From Nitrospira sp. (GTDB taxonomy: Bacteria > Nitrospirota > Nitrospiria > Nitrospirales > Nitrospiraceae), in contig JANYAJ010000338.1 in assembly GCA_025361385.1 (NCBI GenBank), positions 1 to 10,657 of the forward strand: a stretch of 10,657 bases of DNA, written 5' to 3'. Position numbers and translations under genes: made by a program. The notes below the pieces were generated by a model. It searched no databases, was not told the DNA's origin, and saw nothing but the letters and a program-made list of their open reading frames with translations. This document shows, in pieces, positions 1 to 6,028 of the stretch (position 1 is the stretch's first letter; each line of letters starts with the position of its first letter).

Positions 1-2
1 CG

Positions 3-646
3 GCGCTGAAGGCCCTCGCGGAGGTCGTGGACAAGCTGGACCTTATCCTCGCTCGTGATCCCAAGCTTGAACTGACAGCTGTAGATACGGAAGTCGTGAC
101 CTACGACCTGTTGGCGAACCTTGACACCATCAAGGCGATCATCAAGGAAGCCAACGCCTATTTGAACGACGGCGAGATCCAGAAGGCTCGTCCGCTGGTG
201 GCCAACCTGGCCAGCGAGATCCAGTATCGTACCATCCATATTCCACTGGCCACGTATCCAAAGGCGATCAAGGCCATCGCGCCGCTTATCGATGCCGGCA
301 AGATCGATGAGGCTAAGGCAGGATTGCAAGCCGCGCTCAATACCCTGGTGGTCACCACGGACGATGTGATTCCGCTGCCCAAGCTGCGTGCCGAGCACTT
401 GCTCAAACAGGCGCAAGAACTAGCGGAGAAGAAGGATCGCAGCAAAGAGGAGAATGAAACGTTGGCCAAACATCTTCAAGCCGCACGCGAACAGTTGCAG
501 ATGGCCGAGCTACTGGGTTATGGCAAAAAGAAAGATTACAACCCCATGTATGAGCAGATTAGTGAGATCGAGAAAAATCGGCTAGTGGCAAGAGTGGTAC
601 CGGTTGGTTCGACAAGCTCAAGCAGCAACTTTCCGATTTATTCTGA
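3..646 (+). CDS. yfdX: YfdX family protein, 5' partial, frameshifted near the 3' end
   Basis: The frame is open from base 3, so the gene starts upstream of the window; the GTG at 27 is internal, since the preceding codons (ALKALAEVV) continue the same helical protein. The helix-rich, Lys/Glu-rich sequence resembles the YfdX family: DLLANLDTIKAI near the start, then TIHIPLATYPKAIKAIAPLI, DDVIPLPKLRAEHLL and AELLGYGKKKDY. Frame 3 then derails. At the A-run 573-577 (gag-aaa-aat) one base appears to be missing. Adding one A gives EIEKKSASGKSGTGWFDKL then KQQLSDLF and a stop at 644-646, a typical family ending. Unrepaired, the frame runs on to 995 through about 115 residues of low-plausibility sequence. 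Repaired, the visible part is 214 residues. YfdX in enterobacteria is linked to EvgA-controlled acid and drug tolerance; its molecular function is not settled. The family call is confident; whether the frameshift is real or a sequencing error cannot be told here. Confidence 0.85.
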
Positions 647-655
647 GGCAATGCG

Positions 656-691
656 GCGCGTGGTGGGGTGGTTGATCATCCCGCCACGCGC
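656..691 (+). terminator. Strong stem-loop just after yfdX, possible terminator without U-tract
   Basis: GCGCGTGG (656-663) is the exact reverse complement of CCACGCGC (684-691). Pairing continues inward from 664/683 to 671/676 with G-U wobbles at 664/683, 668/679 and 671/676, giving about 16 bp closed by a UUGA tetraloop (672-675). It begins 9 bases after the natural yfdX stop at 644-646. No run of T follows the stem, so it is not a textbook intrinsic terminator; it could be a U-less terminator, an mRNA 3'-end stabiliser or a REP-like element. Its position supports 646 as the true end of yfdX. Confidence 0.55.
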
Positions 692-909
692 ACGAGCTAG
701 TCCAACATTGGGTTCGGAGATCGCCAAGCCTAGCGGTGCAAGGCAAGCCATCCCCCCTGGATTGTGCCCAGAACAACTGGCTAGAACTTCCGGGTGGTGC
801 TGGCTCTGTTATCGAACGACAAGCACGGAACAGATCACGTGCTGTACCACCCTTGTCGAAATGCTCCCGAAGAGAACCCGGGCAATGGCGCTCAGCCCTT
901 TGATCCCCC

Positions 910-1104
910 TCACAACCAGAATGGTGCGCCTCCTGTTGTTTGGGGTTTCTCCTTCTCAAGTGGGTAATGGGATATTGGATCACGCATGCCGGTGAGCACC
1001 TTGATGCACAGATGCTTCTCGTCGGAGAGGCCGTAGCTGCGCCGCTGGATGACGCGGACTATGTTGTTCACACCCTTCCCCCGGCTAACCTCCTTCCTTC
1101 CAAA
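910..1104 (-). pseudogene. Transposase C-terminal remnant (ISL3-like)
   Basis: On the minus strand, from about 1071 downwards, the frame reads VNNIVRVIQRRSYGLSDEK followed by HLCIKVLTGM. The pattern G(x)NN-x-(I/V)-(R/K)-V-I-(Q/K)-R-R-(A/S)-Y-G-(L/F) with a following (L/I)K(V/I) is characteristic of the C-terminal end of DDE transposases of the ISL3 type. The open frame is only about 64 codons (stop at 910-912, upstream in-frame stop at 1105-1107), and no catalytic domain is present upstream on this strand, so it is a decayed fragment. Residues after TGM probably read through the lost IS end. The family assignment rests on this one motif and is from memory, so moderately sure. Confidence 0.55.
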
Positions 1105-1176
1105 TCATCGACCAGATGGTGAAACGAATCTAGCAGTGCGGTGTGAGCTGTTCCATTGGGAGAATTATGCTGGCTC

Positions 1177-1200
1177 AGCTATGTACAAGCATGCATAGCT
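1177..1200. repeat. Inverted repeat / hairpin AGCTATG-N10-CATAGCT
   Basis: AGCTATG (1177-1183) and CATAGCT (1194-1200) are exact reverse complements. Pairing extends inward by a T-G wobble (1184/1193) and an A-T pair (1185/1192), leaving a 6-base loop. It is immediately followed by the 8-bp palindrome TTGATCAA (1201-1208). It lies 137 bp before the hsp20 start; it could be a regulatory site, a weak terminator or the scar of an insertion element. Confidence 0.45.
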
Positions 1201-1214
1201 TTGATCAACAAAAA

Positions 1215-1262
1215 GTCAAGACACGCTCCGACCATGCTCTCTGATGTGAGGGGAGTCTTGAC
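1215..1262. repeat. Inverted repeat GTCAAGAC ... GTCTTGAC upstream of hsp20
   Basis: GTCAAGAC (1215-1222) and GTCTTGAC (1255-1262) are perfect 8-bp reverse complements separated by 32 bases. The right arm includes TTGACC (1258-1263), a fair -35-like hexamer, with TTATCT (1279-1284) 15 bp further on as a weak -10-like match. This is not the CIRCE element (TTAGCACTC-N9-GAGTGCTAA), so HrcA control is not indicated. A role in hsp20 regulation is inference from position only. Confidence 0.4.
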
Positions 1263-1323
1263 CCTGCGACAAAGGAGATTATCTGGGGGCCATGGCAGGG
1301 GCTATCACTAATCCATAAACCAT

Positions 1324-1331
1324 AAAGGAGG
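1324..1331 (+). promoter_or_regulatory. Strong ribosome binding site for hsp20
   Basis: AAAGGAGG ends 6 bases before the ATG at 1338, nearly perfect complementarity to the 16S rRNA 3' end. It fixes the hsp20 start and implies high translation. Confidence 0.85.
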
Positions 1332-1337
1332 TGCTTC

Positions 1338-1784
1338 ATGAACCCGCTAGGATGGAATCCCTCTCGAGAGCTCGCGGAGATGTCAGACCGCTTGAATCGT
1401 ATCTTCCCACGGGTGCCGCGGGGAGGCAATGAGAACGAGGCCATGACCGTGGCCGATTGGATCCCATCCGTGGACATTAGCGAGACGACTGCAGAGTACG
1501 TGATTAAGGCCGAGATTCCCGAGGTCAAGAAAGAAGACGTAAAGGTCACACTGGAACACGGCGTGCTCACGGTTCAAGGAGTGCGACGACAGGAAGCGGA
1601 AGAGAAAGGCAAAAAGTATCACCGGGTCGAGCGATCCTATGGGAGCTTCGTGCGCAGCTTCTCGCTACCAGATTTGGTGGACAACGCCCAAGTTCAAGCG
1701 GTTTTTAAAGAGGGCATTCTCACGCTCCATCTCCCCAAGTCGGAAAAGGCGAAGCCCAAAGCCATTGAGGTAAAGGTCGCCTAA
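1338..1784 (+). CDS. hsp20: Hsp20/alpha-crystallin family small heat-shock protein
   Basis: A 148-residue ATP-independent holdase chaperone of the cytoplasm that binds unfolding proteins and forms oligomers. The N-terminal arm (1-39) starts MNPLGWNPSRELAEM, the usual amphipathic 'P-x-x-E-(L/M)' opening of bacterial class A proteins. The alpha-crystallin domain spans roughly 40-135: WIPSVDISET at the start, IKAEIPEVKKEDVKVTLE (beta strands), YHRVERSYGSFVRSFSLP around 94-111, and the signature A-x-F-K-E-G-I-L-T-L at 121-130. A short C-terminal tail carries an I-x-V motif (IEV, 143-145), the anchor used in oligomer assembly. All elements are intact and length is normal. The start is set by the AAAGGAGG at 1324-1331. 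It appears monocistronic: about 270 bp of non-coding DNA follows. Inverted repeats at 1177-1200 and 1215-1262 are candidate control sites. Confidence 0.95.
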   Translation: MNPLGWNPSRELAEMSDRLNRIFPRVPRGGNENEAMTVADWIPSVDISETTAEYVIKAEIPEVKKEDVKVTLEHGVLTVQGVRRQEAEEKGKKYHRVERSYGSFVRSFSLPDLVDNAQVQAVFKEGILTLHLPKSEKAKPKAIEVKVA

Positions 1785-1869
1785 CCGCCCACATATTGCT
1801 TAAAGGGGCTAGGCTATGGGCGAGCGCCTCCAGTCCCGGCTTGTGAGACATCGCCACGTGGGGTGGAAT

Positions 1870-1905
1870 GAGGGGGGGGCCCACAACACAATGCATCCCC
1901 CCCTC
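1870..1905. repeat. G-run/C-run hairpin downstream of hsp20
   Basis: GAGGGGGGG (1870-1878, within an 8-G run) is the exact reverse complement of CCCCCCCTC (1897-1905), a 9-bp all-but-one GC stem with an 18-base loop. It lies about 85 bp after the hsp20 stop. No T-run follows on either strand, so a terminator role is only possible. The 8-G and 7-C homopolymers are also error-prone spots for sequencing. Confidence 0.4.
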
Positions 1906-1998
1906 TGAACCACGAGAAATATGAAGATTCGAAAGGACCTCACTATTGGGGCAGGCGGAGTCGTCGGACATTCGTTGTGCACTTCTGAGTTGCCGCCC

Positions 1999-2027
1999 CA
2001 TTGAGAATCAGATCGGCTGGCTCAATG
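1999..2027. repeat. Inverted repeat CATTGAG-N15-CTCAATG upstream of the small hypothetical gene
   Basis: CATTGAG (1999-2005) and CTCAATG (2021-2027) are exact reverse complements, with a small internal CAG/CTG pair (2009-2011 with 2017-2019). It sits 73 bp before the GTG at 2101. It might be an operator or part of a 5' leader structure; no family motif is recognised. Confidence 0.3.
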
Positions 2028-2100
2028 CCCGGGACTGCGGTGTGGGCCGATTCAGGTGCCGGCATCAGTTCAATTACAGTCATACCAGGGGAGGTACATC

Positions 2101-2418
2101 GTGAGCCTTCGAATTGATATTAATACCATCGCGCGTCTGCTGTTGCAGGATGGCCAGTGGTATGAAGTTCTGCCTGGCTCCTTCACCGTTGATTCGTTTG
2201 ACTGGACGGACAGTGAGGGTCCCGTGGTCGATGGTGGAGACGTTGCCGGTGTGCCGGCGATAGGAGTACAGTTTAAGACGCGCGGCATGAACGGATGGAT
2301 CTCGTGTCCCCTCACATCAATCGTGGCCGTTCACTACGAACCAATTGAAATCGACGAACCGATACCGATGAATATTCCGAAAGCGTTGACTGAGGAGATC
2401 GACACACATCTCGGATAA
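2101..2418 (+). CDS. Small conserved-type protein of unknown function (105 residues)
   Basis: A GTG start at 2101 is preferred because AGGGGAGG (2087-2094) lies 6 bases upstream; the frame is open further up to a GTG at 2056, but that start lacks a clear binding site. The protein opens MSLRIDINTIARLLLQDGQW and continues WYEVLPGSFTVDSFDW. It is acidic and rich in beta-type residues, with Trp at several spots. No signal peptide, membrane segment or catalytic motif is visible; an internal PLTSIVAVHYEPIE looks like a pair of beta strands. The 'DGQW(Y/H)EV-x-PG(S/T)F-x-(V/L)DS' wording reminds me of small hypothetical proteins seen in environmental bacteria, but I cannot name a domain. It stands alone, with the convergent thiolase ending 254 bp downstream. 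The good binding site, clean ending and codon use argue it is a real gene. Confidence 0.7.
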   Translation: MSLRIDINTIARLLLQDGQWYEVLPGSFTVDSFDWTDSEGPVVDGGDVAGVPAIGVQFKTRGMNGWISCPLTSIVAVHYEPIEIDEPIPMNIPKALTEEIDTHLG

Positions 2419-2672
2419 ACCGAATGTGGTGCCGGATCGTGCTGAGTGGTGATCGCCTGTCCCAGTCATATCAGCGAAGTATAGGCGATGGCGGAGTGGA
2501 GATGATGCGGGCGGGATCTTAATTCCTTTTCGAAGGACTGTTCGCTGGAGCACTGTGCGAGACATGGTGCTGATACTTGTGGTGGCACCAAGTTTCAGAC
2601 CACCTCGGACTCATGGTCTCCACGGGAGGAGAGAGGGTGAGTCATGCTATTTCACCGATACCTTCTGCCGCA

Positions 2673-3893
2673 CTACGGTCGCTCCACAATTATCGCCAAC
2701 GCTTCTCCTCCCCCGATACAGAGACTGGCCAACCCTCGTCGGACATCACGAACCTCCATGGCATGGAGCAGAGTCGTGAGAATTCGTGCACCGGTGGCGC
2801 CGATTGGATGGCCTAGCGCGATCGCCCCACCGTTGACGTTGACTCTCTTGGAGTCGAGTCCTAATTCCCGATTGATTGCGAGGGAGACGGCGGAAAAAGC
2901 TTCATTAATCTCAAACAAATCGATGTCGCGCATCGAAAGGCCCGTCTTCTTGAGCACCAGCTTGATCGCCTCGACCGGAGCCATTGTGAACCACTCAGGC
3001 GCCAAAGCCGCTCCGGCATACCCGACGAGGCGCGCCATCGGCGTGAGGCCAAGATGCGCGGCTTCCTCTTCGGCCATGATCACCAACGCTGCCGCCCCAT
3101 CATTACAGGAGGGAGAGTTCCCGACGGTCAGGACACCGTCTTCTCGAAATGCCGGCTTGAGCGCACGCATCTTGCTCAGATCGACACGGTTCGGCTCTTC
3201 ATCATCTGTGACGGTCAATGGTGCGCTTTTTTGTTTCGGCACGTCGACCGGAATGATTTCCCGCTTGAACGTCCCGGACGATATGGCGTCCTGGGCTCGG
3301 CGATAACTTTCCAAGGCGAAATCGTCAACCTCTCCCCTTGTGAGCCCGTACTTTGTCGCACAGAGCTCGCCGCCCTCGCCCATATGAAAATTATTATAGA
3401 CGTCCCAGAGGCCATCCTTGATCACACTGTCTACCAACTCCGCATGCCCCAAGCGATACCCCTGCCGCGCCTTCTCCAACAGATAGGGTGCGCGCGTCAT
3501 GTTTTCCATGCCGCCGGCCACAACGATTTTGGCTTCTCCAAGGGCAATGGCTTGAGCGGCCATGATCAAAGTCTGAAGGCTGGATCCACAGACCTTGTTG
3601 ACGGTCGTGGCGCCGACCGAATGGGGAATTCCAGCTCCGATCGCAGCCTGTCTCGCCGGTGCCTGACCGAGCCCGGCGCTGAGCACGCAGCCCATGTAGA
3701 CGTCGTCTACTCGCTCGGAAGAAACACCACTGCGCTTCAGCGCTTCCGCGATGGCGATGCTGCCTAACTTTGTTGCGGGTAGTGAGCCGAACAGCCCGTT
3801 GAAACTCCCCATCGGTGTTCGCACTGCGCTGACGATGACCGCTTGCTGTTTCTTATTCACAGAATTTGTCCCGACGACTCCGCCCGAGTTCAT
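2673..3893 (-). CDS. Acetyl-CoA C-acetyltransferase (thiolase family)
   Basis: A 406-residue thiolase that would cleave 3-ketoacyl-CoA with CoA to acetyl-CoA and a shortened acyl-CoA, or run in reverse to condense acetyl-CoA. The N-terminal half carries IVSAVRTPMGSF and the nucleophile motif NKVCGSS with Cys102; the C-terminal half has NEAF (330-333), GGAIALGHPIGATG with the catalytic His362, and CIGGGEALA with Cys392. All catalytic residues are present, so it should be active. The NKVCGSS context is closer to acetoacetyl-CoA thiolase/AtoB-PhaA types than to FadI. The loop NFHMGEGGELCA differs slightly from the common NFHMG-x-x-AE. The N-terminus is about 13 residues longer than usual; a GTG at codon 12 is a possible alternative start, and the annotated ATG has AAAGG directly abutting it. 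It lies about 21 bp after the acyl-CoA dehydrogenase stop and is probably co-transcribed with it. Confidence 0.93.
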   Translation of the reverse strand: MNSGGVVGTNSVNKKQQAVIVSAVRTPMGSFNGLFGSLPATKLGSIAIAEALKRSGVSSERVDDVYMGCVLSAGLGQAPARQAAIGAGIPHSVGATTVNKVCGSSLQTLIMAAQAIALGEAKIVVAGGMENMTRAPYLLEKARQGYRLGHAELVDSVIKDGLWDVYNNFHMGEGGELCATKYGLTRGEVDDFALESYRRAQDAISSGTFKREIIPVDVPKQKSAPLTVTDDEEPNRVDLSKMRALKPAFREDGVLTVGNSPSCNDGAAALVIMAEEEAAHLGLTPMARLVGYAGAALAPEWFTMAPVEAIKLVLKKTGLSMRDIDLFEINEAFSAVSLAINRELGLDSKRVNVNGGAIALGHPIGATGARILTTLLHAMEVRDVRRGLASLCIGGGEALAIIVERP

Positions 3894-3914
3894 CCTTTCC
3901 CATGCGCCACTCAG

Positions 3915-5795
3915 TCATTTCTCGACCAAAGGCACAATCCCTTCCTCAAGCCACGCATACTCGCCGCGCATGATGGCCTTCGACAGATGGTAGACGGAGG
4001 TGTCTTTTTTGTGTCTGCGGATTCTTCTCCCCAGAGAGGAGGGAGGACACAGACGATCCGCCATCTCCTGGCAGAAATAGGTGACAAGCTCAGAGATACC
4101 TGGCTTGGTCCGTATTTCCGGCTGCGAGGCATACCAAATGATCGCTGCCATTGGAAAGAGCGCAAGGCTGTCGTCGACGACATCCGTGAGAAGAAGTTGC
4201 TTATTGTGCAAACCTTGGCGATGGCGGAGCGTCGCCACGAGCGTCGATCGTGTCAGGCGGCGAGAGGATGCTTCGACACAACGAACCCACCGGACAGAGT
4301 CTTGCCCAAACATCGCAGCAGTGCCTACGGGGTTTGAAATAGGGAAGCAAGAGCGAAGCGCCATGCGCATGTAGTACAGGGGTGCCGCGATCTTGTCTGA
4401 CAGTGACCCTTTTAAAAAAGCGATACCCTGCTCGATATAGGGCGAGAGGGCCTCGCGCGCCATCCAAATGCGCAAAATTTCACTCGTCCCCTCCCACACC
4501 AGATTAATGCGGGCGTCGCGAAGCATGCGCATGACGGGAATCCCGAGTTCGCCGCTCTTACGCTGCGATTCAACGGTCATGAATCCACGCCCCCCGCGCA
4601 CTTGAAACAGATCGTTCACCACCTCCCAATACCATTCGCTTCCGATAATTTTGGCGGCGGCCGATTCCAGCCGGAGGTCGCCCTTCTTGTTGGCCCAGGC
4701 TCCGCAGAAGGCCATCACGGCATCGAGCGCCAGCGTATAGGCCGCAGCACGGCAGATTTTTTCGCCAATGAGGGTATGTTCACCGATTGGTTTGTTCCAC
4801 TGAACTCGCTCCTGTCCCCACCAGCGCATCACGGACAGACACTGCTTGAGCCCCCCTAAACAGGCAGCGGGAAGCGTCAGTCGACCGACAGTGAGCGTGG
4901 CCAGCGCGATCCTCAGGCCGTCTTCTTCAGTCCCCAAGCGGTTTTCAACCGGGACATAGACGTTGTGAAACGTGGGGATGCCGTTGTAAATCCCCCTCAC
5001 GCCCTCGAAGCGCAGACGAGTGACCGAACACCCCGGCCAATGGGTTTCCACGATGAAGGCCCCATATCGCTTTTGTGCCTGGGGGTCGTGGAGCTCCTCC
5101 GGCCGATCGACGATTCGTGCGATAACAACCAGCATGGAGGCGAGAAACTCGCCATCCTGCTTCGCAGAATTTGTAATAAAGAACTTTTCCCCCGTCAGAC
5201 GATAGGCGATAGTCTTCCCGTTTTCTGCGACGCGGACAGCGCAGGTCTCTACTTTGGAGATATCACAGCCCACGTTTCTCTCCGTGAGCGCAAACCCTGA
5301 AATTTCTCCTTGTGCAAGCCGCGGAAGATACTTGGCCTTCTGCGCTTCTGTCCCGAAGAGGCGCAACGGTTCTGGAATGCCGATCGATTGCGCGGCCGAC
5401 AACAGCACCGTCAGCGACGTGTCAACACTGCCACACAGGGTAGCGATTTTTTGGTACTCAGATTGGGTCAATTCCAGCCCGCCGAAGCGATGAGGAATCT
5501 TGATGCCGAACGCGCCCATCGCTGCCAATGTTTTCAACAGCGGTTCAGGCAGCTCCCCTTCACTATCCACCCGCTCAGGATCCAGGGGTAGCAGGGCGAT
5601 CTTAAATTGTTCGAGGAAATTGAGGGCAGCCGGACTCGGCTGTGGAATGCTGATCGAACTAAAGAGGTCCCAGCTGACATCGGCTTCAAACAGCCCAGCA
5701 AGAAACCCGGAATAGGCAGCCGTATCGCGAGCGGTCTCCGCCACCACCTCAGACCCTTGAAACACATCCTGGTCTTTCATGTGCCGCACGTCCAT
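3915..5795 (-). CDS. Acyl-CoA dehydrogenase with VLCAD/ACAD9-like C-terminal extension
   Basis: A 626-residue FAD flavoenzyme catalysing the first beta-oxidation step, acyl-CoA to trans-2-enoyl-CoA, passing electrons to electron-transfer flavoprotein. After a ~55-residue leader, the N-terminal helical domain spans about 60-165, the middle beta domain 166-285 (FALTERNVGCD at 168-178, Thr184, FFITNS at 205-210), and the C-terminal helical domain 290-447. The latter has the FAD-contacting QVRGGRGF (398-405) and the probable catalytic Glu435 in VWEGTSEILR, the position used by VLCAD-type and short-chain enzymes. An extra ~175 residues (450-626) follow, as in mitochondrial VLCAD and ACAD9, where this part helps dimerisation and membrane association; long-chain substrate and membrane association are inferred. 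The usual TEP of the FAD/substrate motif is TER here. The ATG at 5795 is the first in frame after a stop but has no clear binding site; Met6 is an alternative. Confidence 0.92.
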   Translation of the reverse strand: MDVRHMKDQDVFQGSEVVAETARDTAAYSGFLAGLFEADVSWDLFSSISIPQPSPAALNFLEQFKIALLPLDPERVDSEGELPEPLLKTLAAMGAFGIKIPHRFGGLELTQSEYQKIATLCGSVDTSLTVLLSAAQSIGIPEPLRLFGTEAQKAKYLPRLAQGEISGFALTERNVGCDISKVETCAVRVAENGKTIAYRLTGEKFFITNSAKQDGEFLASMLVVIARIVDRPEELHDPQAQKRYGAFIVETHWPGCSVTRLRFEGVRGIYNGIPTFHNVYVPVENRLGTEEDGLRIALATLTVGRLTLPAACLGGLKQCLSVMRWWGQERVQWNKPIGEHTLIGEKICRAAAYTLALDAVMAFCGAWANKKGDLRLESAAAKIIGSEWYWEVVNDLFQVRGGRGFMTVESQRKSGELGIPVMRMLRDARINLVWEGTSEILRIWMAREALSPYIEQGIAFLKGSLSDKIAAPLYYMRMALRSCFPISNPVGTAAMFGQDSVRWVRCVEASSRRLTRSTLVATLRHRQGLHNKQLLLTDVVDDSLALFPMAAIIWYASQPEIRTKPGISELVTYFCQEMADRLCPPSSLGRRIRRHKKDTSVYHLSKAIMRGEYAWLEEGIVPLVEK

Positions 5796-5831
5796 GCCAG
5801 GCGAAGTAGGGTGCTGTCACTCGTCTCGTTT

Positions 5832-5844
5832 GTGTACCTTACAC
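5832..5844. promoter_or_regulatory. Perfect 13-bp palindrome GTGTACCTTACAC, candidate operator
   Basis: GTGTA (5832-5836), spacer CCT, TACAC (5840-5844). It lies 36 bp upstream of the acyl-CoA dehydrogenase start in the divergent intergenic region, a typical operator position. The GT...AC half-site layout is compatible with a GntR-type repressor, but it is not the E. coli FadR consensus; the regulator is unknown. Confidence 0.4.
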
Positions 5845-6002
5845 CTCCTGCCCCATGTTTGTCCTGGAATTAGCCTGCCCAGACCCCCCTCTTATGTAGC
5901 ACTCAGACTCCGGGTACGAGGCGAGCCGGTCGCGCCGTAGCGTGGTAGGATGTAGCCGAGTTCAGTGGCAGCCGAGCGCATCGGCGCGAAAGGGTTCTTC
6001 AC

Positions 6003-6015
6003 TCCGAACTTCGGA
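6003..6015. promoter_or_regulatory. Perfect 13-bp palindrome TCCGAACTTCGGA overlapping the thiolase ribosome binding site
   Basis: TCCGAA (6003-6008), central C, TTCGGA (6010-6015). It overlaps the ribosome binding site GGACGGAG (6013-6020) of the downstream thiolase. A one-base centre cannot form an RNA hairpin with a normal loop without unpairing, so a DNA-binding protein site (for example a TetR-type dimer) is more likely than an RNA switch. Functional role is inference. Confidence 0.4.
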
Positions 6016-6028
6016 CGGAGAATGCACT

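Larger units (their letters stand above)
647..1337. other. Long stretch without an intact gene between yfdX and hsp20
   Basis: About 690 bp with no convincing intact reading frame. It contains the stem-loop 656-691, the transposase remnant 910-1104, and the inverted repeats at 1177-1200 and 1215-1262 that lead into the hsp20 promoter region. The overlapping open frames here (including the read-through of the yfdX frame to 995) show no recognisable motifs. The layout suggests an old insertion and decay event between two stress-related genes. Confidence 0.6.
5796..6028. promoter_or_regulatory. Divergent promoter region between the two beta-oxidation units
   Basis: 233 bp separate the two divergently read units, so both promoters must lie here. 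It holds the two palindromes at 5832-5844 and 6003-6015 and two copies of AGCCGAG (near 5953 and 5969) spaced one and a half helical turns apart. An AGGAGG on the minus strand near 5845-5850 is followed at once by an in-frame stop, so it marks no start I can support. I see no convincing consensus -35/-10 pair. Confidence 0.55.

Noticed and set aside
618..983. Minus-strand open frame of 121 residues
   Set aside because: Composition looks like a shadow frame, no binding site, and it crosses the yfdX stem-loop and the transposase remnant end.
647..995. C-terminal extension of the yfdX frame to 995
   Set aside because: Sequence is low-plausibility after the A-run, while the alternate frame gives a family-like ending and stop at 644-646 followed by a hairpin.
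1921..2004. 27-codon open frame starting ATG at 1921
   Set aside because: Short, no good binding site, no recognisable product.
2419..2672. Possible terminators between the convergent hypothetical gene and thiolase (TGGTGC/GCACCA at 2565-2590, CCTT-TTCG-AAGG at 2525-2536)
   Set aside because: Stems of only 4-6 bp without T-runs; too weak to call.
2555..3306. Plus-strand open frames overlapping the thiolase 3' end
   Set aside because: They are antisense shadows of a clearly coding thiolase; no domain or ribosome binding site.
5942..6028. N-terminal extension of the FadI-like thiolase from a GTG at 5942
   Set aside because: No family similarity in the added 29 residues; a proper ribosome binding site sits before 6029.
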